From assembly GCA_031555735.1 (NCBI GenBank), contig JAVBUE010000034.1, forward strand, positions 1 to 64,000: a DNA stretch of 64,000 nucleotides, written 5' to 3'. Made by a program: the position numbers and the translations under genes. The notes beneath the pieces are model-generated. The model was given only the letters and a program-made list of their open reading frames with translations. It searched no databases and was not told where the DNA came from. Positions 25,565-32,469 of this stretch are shown in pieces (position 1 is the stretch's first letter; each line of letters opens with the position of its first letter). Source of the DNA: JAJDIA01 sp031555735 (GTDB taxonomy: Bacteria > Bacteroidota > Bacteroidia > Bacteroidales > Tannerellaceae).

Positions 25565-27184
25565 TTAATTGAAATCGGGAATTGTCTGCATCACGTTCGT
25601 CCAGTCGGCCACCTGATAGTGGAGGTCGAAGTTGGTCACCACGTTCCGGAGGTATGCGTTGATCGAATACAGGTTGCCATGAATCAAACCGTCCGTACGG
25701 CAGCCTTCCATGGTTTTGTCGGGGTTGATTACGACGATGTATTTCTTGAAGTACGATTGCGAACCGAGGTCTTTGTTGAATACGCTTTGGGGCTGGGCTT
25801 CGGGGGGAAGTTTGTCTTCTTTCTCGATACTGATCAGGGTAAAGCGGGTAACGTTGTTTTTGTCTTCTCCCCAGCCACCGGAGGGTTTTCCAATTAAAGA
25901 CCGATCATTTTTCGGGCTATCCGTGTACACCCAGATACCATGCCCGGCAGTAGCGACAAAGCGTTCGCGTTTTTCAGCTTTCCCTTTAATCAACTCGGTG
26001 TCAAACTCAATTTTTATGGCTTCGCCGATGTTGCCGGCTGTATATAACGGTTTCTCGTAGGAATAGAACCGCAGTGTGTATTCGTGCGTAATGGTGTCTT
26101 TCGGAACGGGGAATGTATAGTTTGCCATCGACGAAGATGGGACGGCCGACTGTGTATTTGCCCATAATGTCGGATTGTCCAACACCAGATCCGATTTGAT
26201 CTGTATATTGTTGATCGTGATCTTGTTGATTTTGAGCCCCCAGCGATCAGAAATCGTTACTCTGTCGAAAGGCACATTCATGGCATGGGCGATCTTTCCG
26301 TTAAGATCTACTTTTATTTGTTCACCTGTATAGGGGTTTGTATAGTATGTATTTGCAGCAGGAGGGTTAGGGCACTTATTGTTCGGTGGCACATGGCTGT
26401 CTTCATAAAAATGCATAACAGTTCCATCCTTAAGTGTCACTGAGGCACCCTTTGAGTTGTTGATATTCGTTCCTCCTTTCCCCAGCCCGTCAAACAAAAC
26501 GTCAATTTCCGCGCTATGATCAATAAAGCTCACCGTGCTGCTTACCGGCAGGTCCATCTTAATCGTGAAATCCACGCGGGCGGCGAGTTGCGTCATGGGG
26601 ACGGTGATGACCTGATCGGTGGTTGCCGCCAGCGACACATCCACATGCCCCACCTTCACCAGTGTTTCCGGGTTGAAGGTAGCGGGGAAAGCCGTGGATT
26701 CCACTTTCGCCATATAATCGGCATAGGTTTTACAGGTGCTGAAGTCGAGGGTGGAATTGGCGATCACCAGTACGCGTACATTCCCTGTTTTGGCGGGGAT
26801 ATCATTGATCTGGTAGGCTCTCACATTGGCTTCATTGCCATTGTTTTGTACGGGATCGATATCCATGCTGCCGATGGTTATGTCCTCTAGTCCGTTTCCG
26901 GGAGTAACAGACAGCCGCTTGAAAAGCGTACCCGGTTCGTTATCCCCGTTTAGTTTGAAGATCACCACTTCGGCGTGGCTAACGAGCAGTTCCTTTGCAT
27001 GGGCATACACATAGGGTGTTTGGGCATCCCCCAACGCTTTTGTTTCGGGGGCTGTCAGATTCAGCGCCAGATCGAAGGAAGTGCTTCTGCCCGGGGCATC
27101 CGGTCCTTCATACAGGTCTTCGCTCACACAAGAGAAAAGCAGCAGGGCTGCGGTCAGTAAATAAACAAGGTGATGACTCTTCAT
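25565..27184 (-). CDS. FimA/Mfa1-like fimbrillin lipoprotein
   Basis: 539 residues from the ATG at 27184 (the open frame extends upstream but only through repeat-derived sequence). Signal peptide ends ALLLFSC. The processing-like site ETKA lies at residues 47-50. VVIFKLNGD, NVRVLVIANSTLDF and TQLAARVDFTIKMD are typical of the N-terminal fimbrillin domain; the C-terminus VTNFDLHYQVADW is typical of the last strand. It is the first gene of the unit with the large tip-like protein; no clear promoter is visible in the repeat-rich region before it. Confidence 0.85.
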   Translation of the reverse strand: MKSHHLVYLLTAALLLFSCVSEDLYEGPDAPGRSTSFDLALNLTAPETKALGDAQTPYVYAHAKELLVSHAEVVIFKLNGDNEPGTLFKRLSVTPGNGLEDITIGSMDIDPVQNNGNEANVRAYQINDIPAKTGNVRVLVIANSTLDFSTCKTYADYMAKVESTAFPATFNPETLVKVGHVDVSLAATTDQVITVPMTQLAARVDFTIKMDLPVSSTVSFIDHSAEIDVLFDGLGKGGTNINNSKGASVTLKDGTVMHFYEDSHVPPNNKCPNPPAANTYYTNPYTGEQIKVDLNGKIAHAMNVPFDRVTISDRWGLKINKITINNIQIKSDLVLDNPTLWANTQSAVPSSSMANYTFPVPKDTITHEYTLRFYSYEKPLYTAGNIGEAIKIEFDTELIKGKAEKRERFVATAGHGIWVYTDSPKNDRSLIGKPSGGWGEDKNNVTRFTLISIEKEDKLPPEAQPQSVFNKDLGSQSYFKKYIVVINPDKTMEGCRTDGLIHGNLYSINAYLRNVVTNFDLHYQVADWTNVMQTIPDFN

Positions 27185-27466
27185 ACGGTTCAATCGGTGG
27201 TATTCAATTTGTCTAACGAACGGTTTATTATTTTTGTCCATCCCTAAACAACTTTCCGCAAAAATTGTTCGGCGGAAATAAGCCTTTTGGGAACTTTTTT
27301 CTTTGGAAATCCCCCCTTTCCGGGGATATATCCGAAAAATTGTCCAATAGCGCCTTCGAATGCCTTGGATCGTAAGCATCTCGGGAATCACATACATCAG
27401 CCCTGCGGGCTTTCTGTTACACCCTGTTGTACAAACCGATCCCGAACCAGACCGCCCCCCCGTATC

Positions 27467-27729
27467 CGGATGGCTATGCCCGGTCACGGGCATTGTTGAC
27501 AACCGGATGGCTATGCCCGGTCACGGGCATTCTGTTGGTAGCCGGGGGTGAAAGCCCCCGGTTTGGCGAATGATCTATTATTTCCGCCGCGTCAGCGGTG
27601 CCATATTGCAGATGATAATTCAACTGAATAGGGCGCCACTGACGTGGCGTTTGAAAACATCTCATCTCTCGCCAAACCGGGGGCTTTCACCCCCGGCTAC
27701 CAACAGAATGCCCGTGACCGGGCATAGCC
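27467..27729. repeat. REP-like composite: 61-bp perfect inverted repeat with multiple hairpins
   Basis: 27509-27569 is the exact reverse complement of 27669-27729. Each arm holds two hairpins: ATGCCCGGTCACGGGCAT and CCGGGGG-TGAAAG-CCCCCGG. The first hairpin also occurs in tandem just outside the left arm (27476-27493, 37 bp from the next copy) and again at 32243-32260. The 99-bp centre contains two more small palindromes (around 27595 and 27635). The gap between the fimbrillin and the spanin-like gene (27185-27907) otherwise shows nothing coding. Confidence 0.9.
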
Positions 27730-27907
27730 TGCGGGAATCACCTCAAAAACACAGAGTGAAAGGCTCCTGTACAAAGTCCCGGCTGCTTTGCATGCATGTA
27801 TCTTCGAAAAAGTGTGGTATTTGCCTCAAATTATCCTCGGAAAAAGGTATTCCTTCACTTTATACACCTCTTTTGTACGTGGTATGGAGGAGTAACCCGG
27901 CTCCCCT

Positions 27908-28366
27908 TCAAGCCCTGCGGCGGGCGATGCCTGCGCCTATGGCGGCGACGGCCAGCAGGAGGAGGCAGGTGGCGGAGACGGATCGACCGGGAGCCGTCCG
28001 TTTTTCGCTCGCCGAGGCCGTGGCGGCGGTTTCCTGCCGGACGCTTTCCTGCCGGGCGGCGAAGGCGGTATAGGCGGCGGTATCCGCTATCCGGGTGAGC
28101 GAGCCGCTTGTCAGCCGGGCGCGCCTCACCCGTCGTACATGCTGGCGGCGCAGGCTGTCGGGCGGCGCCAGCACCACCTCTTCCCACACCACCTGTTGCC
28201 CGGCGCTGTGATACAGCCGTTGGGCGAAGAAGGCGCTGTCGGCGCGCCAGGTACGGAGCGAATCCGTCCGCAACGTCTGCGACGCCCACCGGCTTTCCCG
28301 CTTCGCCCCGCACGCCGGCAGCAACGCCAGGCAACATACGAAACACCACACCCATCCTATACTCAT
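27908..28366 (-). CDS. Spanin-like lipoprotein with C-terminal transmembrane helix
   Basis: 152 residues from the ATG at 28366 (an ATG at 28381 would add five residues). The signal ends CLALLPAC, a lipobox, predicting anchorage to a membrane by the N-terminus. The middle is polar and Arg/Ala-rich with helical character. The C-terminus holds one hydrophobic helix, VSATCLLLLAVAAIGAGIA, then RRRA. An N-terminal lipid and a C-terminal inner-membrane helix in one chain is the architecture of phage unimolecular spanins. It lies downstream of the amidase and holin-like genes. Low sequence identity to known spanins is expected; role inferred. Confidence 0.6.
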   Translation of the reverse strand: MSIGWVWCFVCCLALLPACGAKRESRWASQTLRTDSLRTWRADSAFFAQRLYHSAGQQVVWEEVVLAPPDSLRRQHVRRVRRARLTSGSLTRIADTAAYTAFAARQESVRQETAATASASEKRTAPGRSVSATCLLLLAVAAIGAGIARRRA

Positions 28367-28445
28367 TCTACCTGCATGCATACTTCTTTGTTTGATTGAT
28401 GATTGACTGATGATTGTTTGTTTGATTGATCATTGACTGATTCTT

Positions 28446-28649
28446 TCATTCTTTCCCCTTTCCGCCCCGGGGGGGATGGTAGCGGTACCGGTAGTCCACC
28501 CCGAACAAAGCGCCCGCAAACGTGGCCACCTCGCCGAAGGCTACAAGCACCGATTGGTGGATCTCCCCCTCCGGCGGATAAAAGAACCCGAGGAAGAGCA
28601 ACACGATACCCGCAAGGGTGAGGAGGGTGGCGATACAGAGCTGGAACAT
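28446..28649 (-). CDS. Holin-like small membrane protein
   Basis: 67 residues with two transmembrane helices (about 4-24 and 33-52) joined by a short acidic loop YPPEGEIHQ, and a basic C-terminus RYRYHPPRGGKGKE. This fits a class II holin topology with both ends in the cytoplasm. It is encoded between the amidase and the spanin-like lipoprotein on the same strand. Many tiny two-helix membrane proteins exist, so the holin role rests mainly on context. Confidence 0.6.
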   Translation of the reverse strand: MFQLCIATLLTLAGIVLLFLGFFYPPEGEIHQSVLVAFGEVATFAGALFGVDYRYRYHPPRGGKGKE

Positions 28650-28656
28650 GGGAGGA

Positions 28657-28919
28657 ATGATTAATGATTAATGATTAATGATTAATGATTAATGGCGCAA
28701 GCGGAGAAAGAGGGGGAGGGCGAAGACGGGGGCGAAGAGGATGGCGAAGACGGGGGGGAGATGTATGCGCTTGCCTGTTTAAAGGCTTTATAGCGCAAGC
28801 GGAGAAAGCGGTGAGCGCGGTGAGCGCGGTGAGCGCGGAGGATTATCCTCTTTGCCAGTTTAGGGTGATTAATCATTAATCATTAATCATTAATCATTAC
28901 TCATTACTCATTACTCATT
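28657..28919. repeat. Simple 7-bp repeat arrays in inverted orientation flanking a short-repeat core
   Basis: Repeats of TGATTAA on the left (about 28657-28692) are mirrored by TTAATCA repeats on the right (about 28866-28893), continuing as ACTCATT repeats into the 3' end of the amidase gene. The core holds GCGCAAGCGGAGAAAG twice (about 28697 and 28792) and GTGAGCGCG three times in tandem. Opposing short open frames here are repeat artefacts. Confidence 0.8.
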
Positions 28920-29365
28920 ACCCCCTCGTATTCCGTTTCCGCATCAAACCCCGGACAGCCCTTCACCCATTCGTCGGGCGAGACGATGCCGTCGTAGTTG
29001 GCGTCGGGCGAGAGGTCGCGGTGACCGCAGATGCGCGCCTGGGGGTACATGTCGATCAGGTCGATCAGGATGGCGAGGATAGACACCTTCTGTTCCGGCG
29101 TCCGGGTATCGGCGGGCTGCCCTTCGGCATCCACCCCGCCTTCGTAGCTGATGGCGATGCTGTGGCGGTTGTGCCCCTTCACATGGGCGCCGATCATCCC
29201 CAGCGGACGGGTCTGCACCACTTCGCCGGAGCGACGCACGTAATAGTGGTAACCGGTGCATTGGAAGCCCCGCGCCCGGTGGTCGGCTTCGAGCCTCCCG
29301 GGAGTGTAAGCCACCCCTTCCGGGGTGGCTGTACAATGGATCACGATCAGGTTGACAGGTCTCAT
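28904..29365 (-). CDS. N-acetylmuramoyl-L-alanine amidase (endolysin-like)
   Basis: 153 residues from the ATG at 29365, which overlaps the stop of the HU-like gene (ATGA). Amidase_2 fold: zinc ligands at His10 (VIHCTAT) and in the CGHRDLSPD block, substrate-side GAHVKGHNRHSIAISYEGG, and an EF-hand-like DANYDGIVSPDEW near the C-terminus. It cleaves the peptide-glycan bond of peptidoglycan. No signal peptide, so it would need a holin to reach its target, which fits the next gene. Its last residues, VMSNE, are encoded by the 7-bp repeat array. Confidence 0.93.
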   Translation of the reverse strand: MRPVNLIVIHCTATPEGVAYTPGRLEADHRARGFQCTGYHYYVRRSGEVVQTRPLGMIGAHVKGHNRHSIAISYEGGVDAEGQPADTRTPEQKVSILAILIDLIDMYPQARICGHRDLSPDANYDGIVSPDEWVKGCPGFDAETEYEGVMSNE

Positions 29366-29814
29366 AACACATGTTCTTTGTCGCATGGGACTTCTGCTTC
29401 TCCTTCTGCTTCTCCTTCCTTCTTCCCTTCGTCGTAGGGGACGAAAGTTACTTTCTGGCACATGTCGCGCAGGATGGCTCCCGGGAAGAACACTACCCGT
29501 GCTTTCCGCACGATATCGGCCGTCACCGCTTCCTTCGTTTCCTGCGCTTTGGCGCAGAGGGTGAGGCGGAAGTGCCCCAGTTCGCCCAGGTGGAGCGACC
29601 GTCCGGCCCTGAGTTCGCGGCTGACCACCCAGTTGAGTGAGTCGAGGATACTCTTCACGTCGGCCGACGACATGGATGAGTTGTGGCTTACCAGCTCACA
29701 CACTTCTTCAAAGGTAGTCATCGATGTTTTCTTCGCCACTGCGAAAAACATTTCTTTTCCCCGGTTGGAACCTACGCTCATAATGCGTTTGATTTTTCGG
29801 AATGCTAATGCCAT
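29362..29814 (-). CDS. HU-family-like DNA-binding protein
   Basis: 150 residues from the ATG at 29814, giving the usual MALAFRKIKR opening of the Bacteroidetes HU-like group. The HU-fold helices are at TTFEEVCELVSHNSSMSSADVKSILDSLNWVV (about 32-63) and the arm region contains LGELGHFRLTL. The tail is acidic (EGKKEGEAEGEAEVP reversed order aside, a run of Gly/Glu). These proteins are regularly encoded beside amidase genes in Bacteroides. A 14-bp palindrome lies at its transcription start region, suggesting autoregulation. Confidence 0.88.
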   Translation of the reverse strand: MALAFRKIKRIMSVGSNRGKEMFFAVAKKTSMTTFEEVCELVSHNSSMSSADVKSILDSLNWVVSRELRAGRSLHLGELGHFRLTLCAKAQETKEAVTADIVRKARVVFFPGAILRDMCQKVTFVPYDEGKKEGEAEGEAEVPCDKEHVL

Positions 29815-29843
29815 AATTGCACATTTTTTAAAGGTGAATACTT

Positions 29844-29868
29844 TGTGATTGATCACAGTGCAAATGTA
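29844..29868 (-). promoter_or_regulatory. -7 box with palindrome before the HU-amidase-holin-spanin unit
   Basis: TACATTTG on the minus strand at 29861-29868, then TGTGAT-TG-ATCACA at 29844-29857, a palindrome covering the expected start site. Leader to the ATG about 40 nt. Confidence 0.5.
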
Positions 29869-29970
29869 CGGCGGTGAAAAACAGGGCTTCGGCCGAATCC
29901 CGTCATACTCCGCCGGAAGCTGCCCTATGCCGCCGAATTCCGGCGATCACCCGTGAACGTCAAATCTTCC

Positions 29971-30045
29971 ACCTATGATTGTTCATTCTTCTACCTATGA
30001 TTGTTGGAACAACTACCTATGATTGTCGAATCATCTACCTATGAT
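29971..30045 (+). repeat. Four iteron-like direct repeats, exact 22-bp period
   Basis: CTACCTATGATTGTT-type units: ACCTATGAT begins at 29971, 29993, 30015 and 30037. The first three extend through ATTG. Spacing is exactly 22 bp each time, about two helical turns, so protein copies would bind on one face. They sit between divergent units, 36 bp before the -7 box of the DUF4373 gene. Confidence 0.85.
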
Positions 30046-30080
30046 AGATTTGGCGCTTTTCCATCTTCTCCGGTTTTTAC

Positions 30081-30088
30081 TACATTTG
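30081..30088 (+). promoter_or_regulatory. -7 box for the DUF4373 unit
   Basis: TACATTTG followed by CGC, a full -7 match; the ATG is at 30163, giving a leader of about 70 nt. Confidence 0.5.
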
Positions 30089-30162
30089 CGCTTCCCAAAG
30101 AAGGGAAGGAAGGCGCCCGGCCGGCTCCAACTGTATAAAACTTAAAATCAAGAAATGAAACT

Positions 30163-30843
30163 ATGGCAAGGCCATTGAAAAAACTTACTTACTTCCCGTT
30201 GGATGTCCATTTTGAGTCCGACTCGAAAATCCGGCGCCTGATTATGAGGCATGGGGCGGAAGCGGTCAGTGTGTATCTCGTGTTCGTAGGGCACATTTAT
30301 GAGGCAAACGGTTATTACCTGATGCATAGTGACGACAAATATGCCGAACTCGCCTTCGTGCTTCAACTTTCGGAAGAGAAGGTGAAGGCAGTGTTGGAAA
30401 CCTGTCTGGAACTTGAATTGTTTGATCGGGGTAAACTGGACAAATGGGGTATTTATACCTCGTTTGGGTTGCAAATGCGCTTTAACGTGATCAAAAGCCA
30501 CTTGGAGACAGCGATCGACAACCGCTATCTGTTGCCTCGGATGAAGAAGCTTCTGGCGGAGAACGAGGATGTTTCTGCAAAGAAACCCCCCGTTTCTACC
30601 AAAAAACCCCGGGTTTCCGCAGAAAAACCCCCTGTTTCTGCAGCAAAAACCCCCCTAAAAGAAAAGAGAAATATAAAGGGGAAATTAAACACAAATAAAA
30701 TAACTAAAACAGAAAAACATGAAGAAGGATTTCAAGCCAATAAAGCGACTGCAGGAACAACTGCAACAGGAGCTGACGCCGCCAACCGCCTCATCGAATT
30801 ACAACGATTATTTGATGCGGCAACAGGTGAACAGCATGTATGA
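30163..30843 (+). CDS. DUF4373-type protein, Lin1244/Lin1753-like N-terminus (replication-like)
   Basis: 226 residues. The N-terminal domain (about 1-110: KKLTYFPLDVHFESDSKIRRLIMRHG, truncated to key words YFPLDVHF and SKIRRLI) is the DUF4373 winged-helix type seen in phage and plasmid replication or DnaD-like proteins. A linker carries three near-identical KKPPVSxKKP units (about 139-165). The last 40 residues are Ala/Thr/Gly-rich and overlap the next gene in another frame, so the native end may be earlier. The iteron-like array just upstream supports an origin-binding or regulatory role. Confidence 0.75.
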   Translation: MARPLKKLTYFPLDVHFESDSKIRRLIMRHGAEAVSVYLVFVGHIYEANGYYLMHSDDKYAELAFVLQLSEEKVKAVLETCLELELFDRGKLDKWGIYTSFGLQMRFNVIKSHLETAIDNRYLLPRMKKLLAENEDVSAKKPPVSTKKPRVSAEKPPVSAAKTPLKEKRNIKGKLNTNKITKTEKHEEGFQANKATAGTTATGADAANRLIELQRLFDAATGEQHV

Positions 30844-31387
30844 GAATTACGGCGACGCCAAATCGTTCATCAAAAAGATGAATCCGCAACTTGAAACCTA
30901 TGCCGCCCAAGCCTGGGAACGCGCCTATCTGGGGCAAGCGCCCACGCTGGCCTGCGTGCGTATGGGCTACGGCATGGCGGTGGCCGAAGTATGGCTCTGC
31001 CTGGAGCTCGAGAGCATCAACACCTTCTCGGCGGCGCGGGTGAAGCTCGATGTGGAACAGCAACGCTGCCTGGCGCGGATGATCCTGGCCGAGTATGGCT
31101 ATCTGAAGACGTCGGAAATCCTGCTCTTTGTGCACCGCTTCAAGTGCGGACGCTACCGGCAGTTCTACGGATCGGTGGATCCGCAGGTGATCCTGTCGTC
31201 GCTGTTCGATTTCATCGGTGAACGCCGTCAGGAACGTGCCGCCCTGTTCGACCAACAGCAGAAGGAACGGCTCGAACAGTTGCGCCACCCCTCGCCGAAT
31301 GCCGTCAGCCGTGAAGTGTATGAGCGCCGCAAACGCGAACATGATCAAAATCTTTCTAATTCAAATCAACAAAATCCCAATTTATGA
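30719..31387 (+). CDS. Conserved mobile-element-associated protein (DUF6633-like)
   Basis: 222 residues from the ATG at 30719, which has an A-rich start context (AAAAACATG); starts at 30815 and 30836 would reduce a 125-bp overlap with the upstream gene. The core (about 55-175) includes AAQAWERAYLGQAPTLACV, ILAEYGYLKTSEILLFVHRFKCGRY and FYGSVDPQVIL, resembling a family found with DUF4373 genes in Bacteroides elements. Function unknown. Overlaps the next gene by 4 bp. Confidence 0.65.
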   Translation: MKKDFKPIKRLQEQLQQELTPPTASSNYNDYLMRQQVNSMYENYGDAKSFIKKMNPQLETYAAQAWERAYLGQAPTLACVRMGYGMAVAEVWLCLELESINTFSAARVKLDVEQQRCLARMILAEYGYLKTSEILLFVHRFKCGRYRQFYGSVDPQVILSSLFDFIGERRQERAALFDQQQKERLEQLRHPSPNAVSREVYERRKREHDQNLSNSNQQNPNL

Positions 31388-31662
31388 AATCAAATCAAGT
31401 AGTGTATAGCCACAAAGAAGTGGCTATGAAATATTTCCCGCATCTCTCTCCCAAATCGGCGTCCGAACAACTTACCCGCTGGATCCTGCGCGATCCGGTA
31501 CTGCTCGATGAAATGCAACAGGCAGGCTATGTGCGCGGCCAACGGCTGTTCACTCCGCTCCAGTTATCCATCCTCCTCTACGACCTGGGTAACCCCACAC
31601 CGATAGACTGGGAGAAGGATCCGCAAAAACCAGTACGCAACAACCGCTCTGCTGAGAAATAA
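31384..31662 (+). CDS. DUF4248 family protein
   Basis: 92 residues with the DUF4248 pattern MKYFPHLSPKSASEQLTRWI and a central LLDEMQQAGYVRGQRLFTPLQLSILLYDLG. The first part reads like a helix-turn-helix (YSHKEVAMKYFPHLS). These proteins accompany HU-like and amidase genes in Bacteroides but have no known role. Last gene of the plus-strand unit; followed by the short hairpin at 31669-31688. Confidence 0.85.
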   Translation: MKSNQVVYSHKEVAMKYFPHLSPKSASEQLTRWILRDPVLLDEMQQAGYVRGQRLFTPLQLSILLYDLGNPTPIDWEKDPQKPVRNNRSAEK

Positions 31663-31668
31663 TTAACC

Positions 31669-31688
31669 GGAAGGCGGCCGGGCCTTCC
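31669..31688 (+). terminator. Short hairpin after the DUF4248 gene
   Basis: GGAAGGC (31669-31675) pairs with GCCTTCC (31682-31688), 6-nt loop. No strong T-tract. GGAAGGCGGCCGG nearly repeats a sequence at about 30108, at the other end of this gene unit. Confidence 0.45.
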
Positions 31689-31732
31689 TATTCCCAGAAT
31701 AGGCGTAGGTTTGATATATTTGAAGGGGTGAC

Positions 31733-32086
31733 TTATAGTTTCTCGATGTCGGCAATGGAGAGCTTGGTGATCTGGCTGATCAGGGCTGTATCCATTCCGA
31801 CGGATTTCATTTCCTGGGCGATACGGAGTTGTTCCTCTTCTTTCCCCTCCTGTTTCCCCTCTTCTTTTCCTTCCTGTTTTCCTTCCTGTTTTCCTTTTTC
31901 AAATCCTTTCTTCATTCCTTCCTGCTCAGCGTAATCCATCACGGCAAGATGGTCGTTGTAAACCCGGAGGCTGTTTTCGTACTTATCCCGTTCCTCGGGG
32001 GAGAGGGCGGACACATCGGCTATCTCTTCAAGCTTCTTGAAGATCGCCTTCTTCGAGGTAAAAGGTATGTGTTCCAATGTCTTCAT
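31733..32086 (-). pseudogene. C-terminal fragment of an Rpn/PD-(D/E)XK transposase-like nuclease
   Basis: 117 residues from the ATG at 32086. LEHIPFTSKKAIFKKLEEIADVSALSPEERDKYENSL is the conserved region following the nuclease domain in Bacteroidetes Rpn-family proteins. Then come tandem KQEGKEEG units encoded by 12-bp repeats, and the terminal QITKLSIADIEKL. The whole N-terminal catalytic domain is missing. A -7 box lies upstream, so the fragment may still be transcribed. Confidence 0.75.
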
Positions 32087-32113
32087 AATCAATACTGTAT
32101 TTGGTGTATGATG

Positions 32114-32121
32114 CAAAAATA
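32114..32121 (-). promoter_or_regulatory. -7 box before the Rpn fragment
   Basis: TATTTTTG followed by CATCAT on the minus strand. It lacks the CCTATN element at 21 bp. Confidence 0.35.
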
Positions 32122-32242
32122 AGGGTTTTAGGGATCAATACGGCGATTTGGAAGGAGATTTTTTCCGAAAAAATGTTTGGATTAGAGCTATCCATCCGCC
32201 CACCATCGCAAGCGCCATGTCTGTAGATCTCGGATGTCAACA

Positions 32243-32260
32243 ATGCCCGTGACCGGGCAT
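32243..32260. repeat. Isolated copy of the ATGCCCGTGACCGGGCAT hairpin
   Basis: The same 18-bp palindrome as in the composite repeat at 27467-27729, here adjoining the terminator of the 37684-32470 fimbrial unit. It marks the right side of the non-fimbrial island. Confidence 0.85.
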
Positions 32261-32263
32261 AGC

Positions 32264-32296
32264 AAAAAAAACTCCCGCCCACATGGGGCAGGAGTT
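32264..32296 (-). terminator. Rho-independent terminator of the 37684-32470 fimbrial unit
   Basis: An 11-bp stem with one mismatch (32270-32280 with 32286-32296) is followed on the minus strand by seven T. The stem core ACTCCTGCCC/GGGCGGGAGT is shared with the terminator at 22529. Between here and the gene stop at 32470 nothing coding is seen. Confidence 0.85.
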
Positions 32297-32469
32297 ATCG
32301 TAGAGTAGTTATGTTATTCCCTCAATTGTTGTGTTATTTTCTTTTATAGCCAGCTATTCATTGCCACTTTTCTTTCGTAATTTATGAAAAAGGATAGGCG
32401 ATGAATGAGTGATGCCGGAGGTGACAGTGCCAAAACGATAGTTACCTGTCAGTGTATAGGGCATGTCTT

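Noticed and set aside
28682..28879. Two opposing 64-codon frames both starting MIN and ending INH
   Set aside because: The matching ends are produced by the inverted 7-bp repeats; the bodies are low-complexity Arg/Gly or Ser/Pro.
29971..30045. CRISPR array
   Set aside because: The repeats are about 11-15 bp with 7-11 bp between them, far too short for a CRISPR, and there are no cas genes.
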